A stretch of 64,000 nt of DNA. It comes from Manduca sexta. Taxonomy: Eukaryota > Arthropoda > Insecta > Lepidoptera > Sphingidae. Where the stretch lies: positions 4,772,600 through 4,836,599 of the forward strand of contig NC_051115.1 of assembly GCF_014839805.1 (NCBI RefSeq), read 5' to 3'. This document shows positions 11,201 through 21,944 of this stretch, piece by piece. How positions within the stretch are numbered: position 1 is the stretch's first letter; each line of letters opens with the position of its first letter. Below the pieces are notes generated by a model. It had not been told where the DNA came from. It saw only the letters and a program-made list of their open reading frames with translations, and searched no databases. The position numbers and the translations under genes are program-made.

Positions 11201-14200
11201 TACTTTATTTAAGTATGTGAAATCTTTTTATCATTAGAACGATTTACAGACCGCTTTTTTGCGTATAATATCAGCCTTGTATTATATACTGTCCCACTGT
11301 TGGGCCTCCTCTACTACTGAGAGGGATTAGGTCTTAGTCTACCACGCTGTAGTGCGGGTAGACTTCACATACCTTCGAAATTTCTATAGAGAATTTCTCA
11401 GGTATGTAGGTTTCCTCACGATGTTTTCCTTCATCGTTAAAGCAAGCGTTAGTTCACAAATACACACATCATTTTAGAAGTCACAGATGTGTGCCTTTTA
11501 GTTTTGAACCCGCGGACATTCGTCTCGGCAGTCCGTTCCACAACCAACTAGGCTATCGCCGCTTTTATGCATATTAGTACCTCAGTCTTGGGTCGGGATT
11601 CCCTTCGTAACATTTCACCCTTTGCTACTGGTAACCTCTTTAGGTTCTTTTTTATCATTACAATAAATTAGAACGAGGTTACCTTGATCGTGTCGATTTT
11701 GTTTTGATTCACTTCCCTAAGGCTGCCTCTGCCTCTCAGTAGAGGCCTGTGTTGTATACTGTGTGCAGTAACAGTATACAAGGTCATTTTGACATTGCGT
11801 TACTAAATGAAACCACATACTCGTCTTCACCTTTGTTGACATTGTGCCAAAAATCATCCATTGATAACGAATATTTTCAACAAAAAATCCTGATTTTAGA
11901 TTTCTGATTTTTTTATCATTTCGTAGTTTAATTCGAATATGGCGTGTGTGAGTGTATTTCTGACTGAAAGTATGATATTGTCGCTGCGAGGAATTCTCTT
12001 AGAGTAGTAGTAGTGGCATTAGGACGCGTCAAATTAAAATCACCTTTTATTCATATTTATTTTGTTCGAAACTTACACTTTTTATTTTACATCTATGGCT
12101 CAAGTAACTTATTGTAGTATTATTTCCAAGTTGATAAGTATGTGGTTTCATTTAGTAACGCGGTGTCAAAATGACCCTGTATACTATAGGGCTAGTATTA
12201 TTAGTAATTTATACTATAAATCCTATTCCGCAGATTCAAAGCAACGCAAAAGTCAAAATAGATCCTCTAGATGTCAAGAGGCGAACAGAAGAGATGCTAC
12301 AATCACTGCAACCGACTAATATAATGAGTCTAGCCTCAAACGACGTCAATTACATAATAATTAAGGCAGAAGATGGTCCGTCTCCTAAGAAGAAGAAGGC
12401 GGAGAAAAAAGAGCAAGAGAAAGAGAAGGTCGCCGTGAGGAAAGAGAGAGATCTGCAGGCGATCACGTGAGTAGATAAACAGTAGAATCTGGGTATAATG
12501 ATTCAATGTCAAAACTCCTAAAATAAATATTAAATTAAAAAAAAAAATGTAACTTACTAGCTTTTGCTCACGGCTTCGCTCGCGTGAAGGAGTTAGGGAT
12601 AACTTTTTCCCGACTTACTTGATATGTATCGTTATATTATGACCAAATTACACAAAATCATTATAAATTGTAGTCTATGTGTTATTCTGATGTACAACCA
12701 ATGTTACTGTAAAGTTTCATTCAAATCCGTTCAGTAGTTTTTTCGTGAAAGAGGAATAAACATACATACATCCATCCTAGTGAATAGTTTATTAATTTTA
12801 AAAATGACTCAATCACTGCTTTGAGTCAGGTAGTCGGTGTGATACCCCCGTGCCTCGGCACGTAAAGCCGTTGGTCCTGATCTCTCTCCGGTCATGTCGT
12901 CTCACCGGACTATGAGAAGGAACAGAGAGTGCTTGTGTATTGCACACACTCGTGCACTATAATATCTCCTGCTGATCTCTCTCCGGTCATGTCGTCTCAC
13001 CGGACTATGAGAAGGAACAGAGAGTGCTTGTGTATTGCACACACTCGTGCACTATAATATCTCCTGCTGATCTCTCTCCGGTCATGTCGTCTCACCGGAC
13101 TATGAGAAGGAACAGAGAGTGCTTGTGTATTGCACACACTCGTGCACTATAATATCTCCTGCTGATCTCTCTCCGGTCATGTCGTCTCACCGGACTATGA
13201 GAAGGAACAGAGAGTGCTTGTGTATTGCACACACTCGTGCACTATAATATCTCCTGCTGATCACTCTCCGGTCATGTCGTCTCACCGGACTATGAGAAGG
13301 AACAGAGAGTGCTTGTGTATTGCACACACTCGTGCACTATAATATCTCCTGCTGATCACTCTCCGGTCATGTCGTCTCACCGGACTATGAGAAGGAACAG
13401 AGAGTGCTTGTGTATTGCACACACTCGTGCACTATAATATCTCCTGCTGATCTCTCTCCGGTCATGTCGTCTCACCGGACTATGAGAAGGAACAGAGAGT
13501 GCTTGTGTATTGCACACACTCGTGCACTATAATATCTCCTGCTGATCTCTCTCCGGTCATGTCGTCTCACCGGACTATGAGAAGGAACAGAGAGTGCTTG
13601 TGTATTGCACACACTCGTGCACTATAATATCTCCTGCTGATCTCTCTCCGGTCATGTCGTCTCACCGGACTATGAGAAGGAACAGAGAGTGCTTGTGTAT
13701 TGCACACACTCGTGCACTATAATATCTCCTGCTGATCTCTCTCCGGTCATGTCGTCTCACCGGACTATGAGAAGGAACAGAGAGTGCTTGTGTATTGCAC
13801 ACACTCGTGCACTATAATATCTCCTGCTGATCACTCTCCGGTCATGTCGTCTCACCGGACTATGAGAAGGAACAGAGAGTGCTTGTGTATTGCACACACT
13901 CGTGCACTATAATATCTCCTGCTGATCTCTCTCCGGTCATGTCGTCTCACCGGACTATGAGAAGGAACAGAGAATGCTTGTGTATTGCACACACTCGTGC
14001 ACTATAATATCTCCTGCTGATCTCTCTCCGGTCATGTCGTCTCACCGGACTATGAGAAGGAACAGAGAGTGCTTGTGTATTGCACACACTCGTGCACTAT
14101 AATATCTCCTGCTGATCTCTCTCCGGTCATGTCGTCTCACCGGACTATGAGAAGGAACAGAGAGTGCTTGTGTATTGCACACACTCGTGCACTATAATAT

Positions 14201-17200
14201 CTCCTGCTGATCTCTCTCCGGTCATGTCGTCTCACCGGACTATGAGAAGGAACAGAGAGTGCTTGTGTATTGCACACACTCATGCACTATAATATCTCCT
14301 GCTGATCTCTCTCCGGTCATGTCGTCTCACCGGACTATGAGAAGGAACAGAGAGTGCTTGTGTATTGCACACACTCGTGCACTATAATATCTCCTGCTGA
14401 TCTCTCTCCGGTCATGTCGTCTCACCGGACTATGAGAAGGAACAGAGAGTGCTTGTGTATTGCACACACTCGTGCACTATAATATCTCCTGCTGATCACT
14501 CTCCGGTCATGTCGTCTCACCGGACTATGAGAAGGAACAGAGAGTGCTTGTGTATTGCACACACTCGTGCACTATAATATCTCCTGCTGATCTCTCTCCG
14601 GTCATGTCGTCTCACCGGACTATGAGAAGGAACAGAGAGTGCTTGTGTATTGCACACTTGTGCACTATAATACCTCCTGCGTAGCTGTTCTCCGTTGAGA
14701 TTAGCCGCAAATTCGGCTAGGAACATTGGCGTATATTCTATAGACACGATCGTCCATATAAACTATTTGTTCAAAAACTGAACCAAAATGGCAACCAAAA
14801 CGCTACTGTTATAACCTATTTATTCACTTAAACAACAAATTTTACTTATTTGACTAATATTTATTCACATCCAGGTTAACACTTAGACTCGAGTTCTTAA
14901 ATTATAAGCGTCACTCCGTACACAACCACAAGTTGTCAATATTGACCTTACTCAAATCAGTTTGACTGGATATCAGTGGAAATCAGTTGAACACAGTGAA
15001 CGTTCGGAACGCCAAATCTAGTACGTAGTACGTATATGTCGATGACTAGGAAGGATTTAAAATTATTATTTTCATATTCCAGCGGTCCGTTCGAATGCCT
15101 TCAGCCATCCACCCTGGCTGCTGACGTGGTGTGCCATCAGATATTCTTCTCGTGCTGTGAATACTCGTTGCACTTCCGCGACGAACATACTCGTCGGCGG
15201 AAGGGGCTGCGGTGTCAGGTGTGCGAGAAGCCGCTTGCTTGCACCGGCGAGGACCTGGCGCCTTATTGTTGCGAGGTAAGGAACTGATACACGGAACACA
15301 GCATTATGCTGAGCTGGCCACCTAATAGGGTACCGGACTCATTTTTGTTCTTTACTATTATCAAATATTTACATAATATAAATTATAACACAGAAAGAAT
15401 TATTAAAATCCGGTAAAAAATCAACAAGTTATAAGTCTTTGAATTTCGGTGGAAGGGGTAATTAACAAGAAACAGAAAAGAGACGAAATATCCACATGTG
15501 ACGTCATCGGGAATTACGACGCGTGCGAAAGAAAAAGATGAAGCGATATCTCCACATCGCGCCCACTTCTGCACATTACAATATTTTAAATACGAATTAC
15601 TCGCTCATTTTTTAACCAATTTTTATGCAGTTTTCGCCGGAGTGCTTCTTTTTCGTATTATTAACCATTACATATAGAATAATGTAAAAAATCAAGCATA
15701 GGACGGTCCCCTATTGTCACATCGAAGGCGTGTAACGTTCCATTAATTTTTTTAATGATTAATGATTAAGCATGTTTTATGTTTAATCTTACAGACTTTT
15801 TATGTATTGCATGCATCAGTTGTGACAATAAAAACTTTTTCTTCTCTTTCTTTCATACAAATCCACAAGGGATTTGAGGATGGACATGTTCATGGGTGTA
15901 GTAATCTCTCAGCTTGGGCAAATAGGCGTGGGGCAATCTCAAATATTGCTTCCAAATTTTAATTCAGCAGGGAGGGAGCACTTGCCTGAATTCCCCCTTT
16001 CAGATACATCTATAGATATCATGATGTTACGTAGAGTATGTAATTTTATTTGGAGCCTAAAGATGGGTTGTATTTCTAATACAAAGTAACCTAACCTAAC
16101 TTTAGTACTAGGTATACCTGTTCCTAGTATTTCAAATACCTGTTCCCGTAGGTCTTTGAGTATGAGGAACGTTTAGAAAGCATAAATGCCTTCTGAATCA
16201 ATAAATACTTGTAATACCTATATTCGTTTGTTTCACAAAAAAAAAACATTTTTATTAAATTCTGTTATATCTATATTCGCTTGTTTCACAAAGAAACATT
16301 TTTTTATATAATTATTAAAAAAAACAGTTGAATTGACAACCAACCTACTTTTTAAAGTCGGTCTAAAATAAACTCAACACATCTCTATTGTCCAGGTAAT
16401 AAAGGTTATATTTCTCACAGGTGTGCGGCGAGGGCTTCCAGACCAGCGAAGAGTTGACAGAACACTGCTCCACCATGCACGTGAAGCTCAAACCTTTTGA
16501 ATGTAACGTGTGTCATAAGAGGTTCACTCAGCAGGTGAGTGGTACCAGCTATTTATATATTTAAACTAGCTGACCCGACAGACGTTGTCCTGTCTTAACT
16601 GTGTATGCACGCGCGCATTCTGTCAATCGCTGACAGTTATTTCAAACAATTGACAGTTATATAAAATTAATATTGTCGTTAAGTTTTCTTCAATTTTTAA
16701 ATTTTCCGCGCAATTTTTTTATTTTTTTTTCTTTCATAAGAACCTTCTCCTGACAATAACAAACACAACAAAAAAAAAATAGTGAAATCGGTCCAGCCGT
16801 TCACGCGTGATGGCGTGACCAAGGGACATAGGGATTCATTTTTATATATATAGATATAAAATTATAGAAATGTATGTACGTTTCCTATGGACTGCAACAC
16901 GACTTATTTTTATAATCTTTTTAAAGTAATTTTCTGTTAGATCATAGATTAGTCGAATTTTATGTAATGACACTATTATAAAAAATAAATGTACTGACAC
17001 TCTGGTCTGTTATATCTTGTATTGACAAGACGTATTTTATTTCGCATTACCTATATAAATTTCTGATTTCATCTATTTAAACTAATATTTATCATTTTCA
17101 AATTGTATATCAAGTGATCCTATAAAGTTTGGTAGTGACCGGGCCACCAGCCATGCTGGCTATTTTATAATAATGCAATATTTTGTTGCTACTAATGCGC

Positions 17201-19273
17201 AGATGGGGGGGGGGGGGGTTAGCTATTTATAATAAAAATAATACACGCAAGTGTTGTTTAGTGTTTAAACTGCACCTGATAGTAAGTAGATTGGGGTCCA
17301 AAAGTGTTGCGGACTACAGTGACATCTATTGGCGCTGTGGTCACAACTTTACGTCCATAGATCAATTATTGTAATTCTATGTTAATATTTTGTGTCGTCT
17401 GTGATTGCGCACCATTTTTTTTCTCTTGTTGTGTTCTAAGTGTCGCAAGGCGGTTGCACATCAAATTTGTAAAATCAAAATCCACGAAATAAACAACACT
17501 TGAAACAATCAATAAAGAAAACTAATTGAAGGTATCCCCCTACCTGCCCTAACAAAAAGAATGTCGACCGACGAGAGATGATTACACCTCGGCAGTCGAC
17601 ACAATTATGCCTGTTGGACTGGATATATACAGGTTGATCACGGTATGCGACACACGTGAGCCACTATGGCGGGTTTTACACCTTGTACTGCTGCGATATA
17701 AAATATACCCAACAACCAGTTTAATAATGAACAAATCATTTCCCAGGCTGGAGTCCTTCAACACATGCGCATGCACACAGGCGACAGACCGTTCCCGTGC
17801 ACGTTCTGTCCAAAGGCGTTCACCCAGAAATCAGGCCTCGAGCAACACCTCCGCATCCACACCAAAGTGAAGCCGTACCGCTGCGTCGTCTGCTCGAAGA
17901 GCTTCTGTCAGTCTGTGCATCTGAAACAGCACATGCGCACGCACACCAACGTGGCGCCGTTCCAGTGCGGCATATGTGATAAGAGGTTAGTGGTGGGTTC
18001 AATGTGGTGAACAGGGGGGGTAGGGGTGAATAGGGTGTAAGATGTGAGTAGGGGGGCAAGATATGAGTAGGGGCGCAACATGTGGGTAGGGGTGCAAGGT
18101 GTGAGTGGAGGCGCAATATGTGTGTAGGGGTGCAAGATCTGAATGGGGGTGCAACATGTGAGTAGGGGTGCAAGATCTGAATGGTGGGTGCAACATGTGA
18201 GTAGGGGTGCAAGATCTGAATGGGGGTGCAAGATGTGAGTAGGGGTGCAAGATCTGAATGGGGGTGCAAGATGTGAGTAGGGGTGCAAGATCTGAATGGG
18301 GGTGCAAGATGTGAGTAGGGGTGCAAGATCTGAATGGGGGTGCAAGATGTGAGTAGGGGTGCAAGATCTGAATGGGGGTGCAAGATGTGAGTAGGGGTGC
18401 AAGATCTGAATGGGGGTGCAAGATGTGAGTAGGGGTGCAAGATCTGAATGGGGGTGCAAGATGTAAGTAGGGGCGTAAGATGTGAATTAGGTGTAAGATT
18501 TTTATTTTATTTGGGTGGGTCATACCTATCAATAACTAACAGATATAGGACGAAATGAACACAATAGATAAGCCTATTACGAGTCACCGTAGATAATAAA
18601 TAGGATAGGAGTAGGGGTGAATGGGGATTCTCAACACTTTCTAAAGCATTCTTTCACATTCATTCATTCATCCATTCATCAGAAATCCACCCTCCCAACA
18701 ACACCTGCGGAAACACTTAAGTGAAACCGTACCACCATGGTCATAACTTTGGAACGTCATATAATAAACCTATAAGTTTGTCTTCAGGAAATTCAACTAT
18801 TTTTCAGATTTTATCACGGTTTTAATTATTTTAGTTTTCTCCCGACGTTTCGAAGACTGCAGCCTTCATGGTCACGGGGGGGACTGAGGTGTTGGTCATC
18901 CGCAAAGTCAAAGTTACAATATTTACCTACATTTGACAATTATACAAGGGTTCGAAACATCGGGAGAAAATTTAAATAGTTAAAACCGCGATAAAATTCG
19001 AAAAATAGTTTAATGTCAATGTCTAACATTCGCGTTAACATAAATCATTTTGTCAAAAGGTTCAAACAGAGCAGTCACCTGAACTACCATCTCAAGCACC
19101 ACAACCCGGCGAACATGACCGACGAGCAGAAGGCCAAGTATGCTGAACTCCTGGGCCTCATCAGCAAGGAGGTGGTGGAAGTGGAAGTGGTGCAGTCCCA
19201 GCCTGACTTGCTCCTCGACGAGACGGTCACCGCGCCGCACGCGATATGCGCGTGGACTGTGCAAGACGAGTGA
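8244..19273 (+). CDS. C2H2 zinc-finger protein, complete, 7 exons
   Basis: Exons 8244-8285, 10640-10807, 12234-12466, 15083-15275, 16421-16534, 17747-17985 and 19060-19273 (1203 nt, 400 aa); every junction keeps frame. The protein has an N-terminal finger at about 26-47 (HCRLCSKGF...NNHARIEH), a charged linker rich in KKKKAEKKEQEKEK, Cys-rich degenerate zinc motifs at about 155-212, a finger-like YCCEVCGEGF...HCSTMH, then four classical C2H2 fingers at about 240-344. Three of these follow a TGDRPFPC, KVKPYRC or NVAPFQC linker type. An acidic C-terminal tail ends AWTVQDE. It is probably a nuclear sequence-specific DNA-binding factor; target unknown. No ZAD, BTB or KRAB domain is visible. The IKREVDD motif at the exon 1/2 junction resembles a sumoylation site (inference). 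I cannot assign an orthologue. Confidence 0.88.
9002..9320 (-). mobile_element. SINE-A copy
   Basis: tRNA-derived SINE, head at the right end on the minus strand. Its Pol III boxes are mutated relative to other copies. It ends in a short ATTATT-type tail at the left. It lies in zinc-finger intron 1. Confidence 0.8.
9445..9845 (+). repeat. Interspersed repeat G, two partial copies in tandem
   Basis: The block starting 'gtaggatatattatat' occurs at about 9457 and again at about 9612, each followed by the same diverged sequence. The second runs on into 'cacttaccatcaggtgcag'. Class unknown. Confidence 0.5.
10064..10252 (+). mobile_element. Helitron-like fragment (aaaagctag end)
   Basis: Starts around 'ataaaacaaagtcccc' and ends aaaaagctag followed by t. 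The same family, mostly inverted, occurs at 12556-12782, 24357-24645, 27757-27965, 47341-47642 and 49600-49805. Helitron assignment rests on the CTAG-T ends and is tentative. Confidence 0.45.
10548..10626 (+). repeat. Interspersed repeat H fragment next to zinc-finger exon 2
   Basis: Short copy of the family at 42500-42795. Its A-rich end at 10621-10631 lies just upstream of the exon 2 acceptor at 10639, so repeat sequence forms much of the 3' end of intron 1. Confidence 0.55.
10846..11158 (-). mobile_element. SINE-A copy
   Basis: Antisense copy with the left tail aataatatcag and a head truncated at 'acccaactag'. It starts 39 bp after the exon 2 donor. Confidence 0.8.
11266..11562 (-). mobile_element. 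SINE-A copy, internally shortened
   Basis: Antisense SINE-A lacking several short internal blocks, with head ending ggctatcgccgc. Zinc-finger intron 2. Confidence 0.75.
11779..12179. mobile_element. TA-flanked MITE, Tc1/mariner-like ends
   Basis: Terminal inverted repeats of about 45 bp (left caaggtcattttgaca, right tgtcaaaatgaccctg) with TA on both sides, about 400 bp, no transposase. It ends 54 bp upstream of zinc-finger exon 3. Confidence 0.8.
12554..12785 (-). mobile_element. Helitron-like fragment, inverted
   Basis: Begins ctagcttttgctcacggc on the plus strand, i.e. the CTAG end in reverse, and runs to 'aacatacatacatcc'. Same family as 24357-24645. Confidence 0.45.
12802..14732 (+). 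repeat. SINE-B remnant expanded into a tandem array of about 19 x 95 bp
   Basis: From about 12877 to 14676 a 95-bp unit repeats about 19 times head to tail. Its start points, for example at 12877, 12972 and 13067, are spaced exactly 95 bp. Copies are almost identical, with scattered single changes such as 'gatcactc' for 'gatctctc' in several units. The left flank (ggtgtgatacccccgtgcc) and right flank (ccgttgagattagccgcaaa) match the ends of single-copy SINE-B elements at about 34385-34690 and 40840-40993, so the unit was internal to a SINE. It lies in zinc-finger intron 3. Confidence 0.9.
14733..15049 (+). repeat. Interspersed repeat E
   Basis: About 317-bp copy of a family also at 21328-21640, 31635-31955, 36290-36597 and 58717-58963. 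It starts near gcgtatattctatagac and ends near gtagtacgtatatgtcgatg. Ends are weakly inverted to each other (cattgacgtatat versus atatatatcgatg). It ends 33 bp before zinc-finger exon 4. Confidence 0.65.
15324..15715 (+). repeat. CRE-containing TIR element, near full length
   Basis: About 392 bp, bounded by taatagggtaccgg and ggacggtcccctatt. Other copies give the ends aataggggaccgg / ccggtcccctatt as short terminal inverted repeats. It contains the palindrome TGACGTCA. No ORF. Probably a non-autonomous DNA transposon. Confidence 0.7.
16566..16854 (-). mobile_element. Non-autonomous Helitron-like element, full length
   Basis: On the minus strand it starts TCTATATATATAAAAATGAA and ends GGGTCAGCTAG, with A before the 5' end and T after the 3' end. 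This is the A/T target of Helitrons without target duplication. Other copies: 31273-31557, 48310-48530 and a split copy at 56404-58650. Zinc-finger intron 5, 32 bp after the donor. Confidence 0.75.
17535..17712 (-). repeat. Interspersed repeat G, inverted
   Basis: Reverse copy of the family at 39630-39960. It ends about 35 bp before zinc-finger exon 6. Confidence 0.55.
18045..18475 (+). repeat. 38-bp minisatellite in zinc-finger intron 6
   Basis: About ten copies of a 38-bp unit built of two related 19-mers (gatctgaatgggggtgcaa and gatgtgagtaggggtgcaa), with more diverged copies towards the exon 6 side. G-rich on the sense strand. It starts about 60 bp after the exon 6 donor. Confidence 0.9.
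18795..19015. repeat. TIR element K
   Basis: Inverted ends: aactatttttcagattttat on the left and taaaattcgaaaaatagttt on the right, about 220 bp, with central text gtttcgaagactgcagcc. Related copies at about 46605-46790, a left-half only at 60972-61041, and fragments near 24290 and 42090. It ends 45 bp before zinc-finger exon 7. Confidence 0.6.
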
Positions 19274-19873
19274 GGGATTTGGTGTCTAAAAATATGGTTT
19301 AGGACAAAATAATCGATTAAAATTACAATCGATTATAGTATCGATTGTAGACATAATATAAGTATTCTATCTACAAATGATTATACGTAACTGGTATAGG
19401 TTAGTCGAAAATTTTTATTTAAATAACAATCGATTATAGTATCGATTAAAAATGTAACTACTATGATTGTTCTGGTAATCGACGAACAGAACATAATATC
19501 AGGACTCTAAATATTAGTAATACGGTGCGCCCATAGCTGCTGAGGTCTTTCGTTAAATAATATTGAGTTTACCTTCTCAGTATCAGTCTGAAATCCGGAA
19601 TTTGTGCCCGATATGGCGATAGGCATATCACATCATGGGACGGAACACAGATGGAGGAAAGTGGATTCACCGGTTACGTCTGCGCCTACCCTTTCAGGGA
19701 TAAAACGCGTGAGTGTGAGTACAAAACAATTTGGATACAACGGGCTATCCAGATTAAGTAAACGGGAAGTGAGAAAGCGATAATAACATACATGCGAGAA
19801 TCTGATGTAAATGTAGATAGAAAAGGCTTAGTGAGTTTTATATCGATATTAATTAGAATATCGATAAGACTTG

Positions 19874-19879
19874 AATAAA
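19874..19879 (+). terminator. Candidate polyadenylation signal of the zinc-finger gene
   Basis: AATAAA about 600 bp after the stop codon; the first canonical hexamer I noticed downstream. Transcript evidence would be needed. Confidence 0.3.
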
Positions 19880-20231
19880 ATGAAATCGCAGTCCACAAGA
19901 TGAACGATAAGTCAAGTTATTGTATAAAAATGATTTCGTTTTTATCTATGTGTATTCGATTAGTACATGCGACAGATTAAGGTGCACATGACGGGAATAT
20001 CGAATGTCGATACTTTTATTATTGTATAATGGATTTTAATTGTAGACACATTTTCCGCTGGTCGATATTTTACTTCGTGTTTTTGGCATACAATTTTGAT
20101 CTCAAATTGTACGCGTTTTGGTTTATAATTTAAAATGTTTTAGTTAATTTTATTTATTTAATGTTAAAATGAAATCATATCGATTTACCACAAGATTGAA
20201 AAGTTGTATGTTTATTTATTTTGGGTTTTAG

Positions 20232-20575
20232 ACCTTGCAGTCAACACCGAGGGAAACTTGCCAATGAGATACTAGAATCCCAAGGCTTAGCGACTGCAGG
20301 GTCCTGGAGGAAAGTTGGGAGGGGATAGCTGGGAAGAAAGTGTGGGAGAGCGATAAGGAACCATCTTAGGATGGGAAGAGAGGAGAAGGCTAGGAACTGT
20401 TCACGAGTCTTTATAGCCCTCAATGTGTACAACCATGAGGTATACACACTGGACTGTGTGTCTAGAGAGACAAATGTCCCCCGTACACGTATGTGGAGAC
20501 TGAGCGCATGAGAATTACCGAGGGGGAATAGGGAGGGAGTAGCATGTAACTTTGCTAGCGTGAAGTTAGTTATGT
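20232..20575. repeat. Interspersed repeat J
   Basis: Related to 37792-38100 and 42950-43262: shared blocks 'gggaagagaggagaaggcta', 'agccctcaatgtg' and 'gtgtgtctagagag'. Class unknown; a poly(A)-tailed relative at 47079-47232 suggests retroposition. Confidence 0.45.
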
Positions 20576-20585
20576 TGTGGTTAAT

Positions 20586-20892
20586 AATAATAATATCAGC
20601 CCTGTATTATATACTTGCCCACTGCTATGCACGGGCCTCCTCTACTACTGAGAGGGATTAGGCCTTAGACCACCACGCTGGCCTAGTGCGGATTGGTAGA
20701 CTTCACACACCTTCGAAATTCCTATAGAGAACTTCTCAGATGTGCAGTTTTCCTTCACCGTTAAAGCGAACGATAAATTCACAAAGAATACACACATGAT
20801 TTTTCAGAAAAGTCAGAGGTGTGCGACCTTGGGATTTGAACCTGCGGACATTCGTCTCGCAGTCCGTTTCACACCCAACTAGGCTATCGCCG
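20586..20892 (-). mobile_element. SINE-A copy
   Basis: Antisense SINE-A lacking the block 'gtttcctcacgatgt' in the middle. Confidence 0.78.
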
Positions 20893-21327
20893 TTTGATTT
20901 ATGAATGCATTGTAAAAATGACACTGTATAAAACAGGGCTGATATAATATACGGCATAATTATTAACTTATGGAAAATTGTAACTTTGCCCACTTGCCTT
21001 GGAAAATAAAAAACATGTTGTAGTAAAATATGGAACTAATTTTATATACTGACAACTTTAAAAGCAAGGTTTTTTATCTTCCTGGTCAAGTTATTGATAG
21101 ATGTCGAGGATTGTAAATATTTTAAATAAATTTTATCGTTAAATATTTGTGTATTACAAATGAAATATAGCGGAAAGTGTTTCCGGTTTTCTGAATATTT
21201 TACCGGAAAAACCGGGAATTTTGTATACATTAGTGTTGTGAAATAAATAGATAAATATACTCTAATAGACTTAGTGATATTTTCTTCGGATTAGCCGGTT
21301 ATAATCGTTTTGATTATTTATATAGAG

Positions 21328-21640
21328 GAAATTGACGTATATTCTATAGACACGAACGTTCATGTTCAAAATCTGAACTAAAATGGCACAACGTCACTGT
21401 TATAACCTATTTATTCACTTGAACAACAAATAATTTTACTTATTTCACTAATATTTTTTATTCAAATCCAGTTTACACTTAGACTCGAGTTCTTATATCA
21501 TGAGCGCCGCTCCGTACATAACCACATGCTGTCGATATTGACCATACTAAAGTCAGTTTGAATGGATTGCAGTTCAATTCAGTTGAGCATAGTGAATGTT
21601 CGGAACGCCAAATCTAGTACGTAGTACATATATATCGATA
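21328..21640 (+). repeat. Interspersed repeat E
   Basis: Second full copy, from gacgtatattctatagac to acatatatatcgat. Confidence 0.65.
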
Positions 21641-21944
21641 GAGGCGAATAAAACGGTAAATGTTAGCAACGGAAGCTGTTCTTCGGATTGTCCGGTAGAT
21701 TTCCAATCGTATCCATTGTCTTCTATTAGTATTTTATTAGTTTTAAATGTAAATATATTTAAATGTAAACATGTAGTTAGATAAAATAAATTTTGATATT
21801 ATTTTACTGTGTTGTTTTATTTCTCAAGTATTAATAATACTTATATTAATAATACAATTATTTGGCAAAAAAAAATATTGTATTTATTTGGAAGTTTTTT
21901 AAAATTGGTACCCAAGGTAAGATTAAAATTGTATTAAATGAATG

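Larger units (their letters stand above)
19274..21944. other. 3' UTR and intergenic region between convergent genes, left part
   Basis: After the zinc-finger stop the sequence is AT-rich and includes several imperfect 'aatcgattatagtatcgat' palindromes at about 19310-19450. A candidate AATAAA lies at 19874-19879. Then follow repeat J (20232-20575), SINE-A (20586-20892) and repeat E (21328-21640). No gene supported. Confidence 0.5.

Noticed and set aside
12877..14676. CRISPR-like regular repeat array
   Set aside because: The 95-bp units are directly tandem with no unique spacers, and the genome is eukaryotic.
17820..18532. Three overlapping antisense frames of 177-206 codons with Pro/His/Leu-rich repeats
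   Set aside because: They come from the 38-bp minisatellite. The unit is not a multiple of 3 and lacks antisense stops in any frame, so all three frames read through the same repeating peptide. No splice context or protein family.
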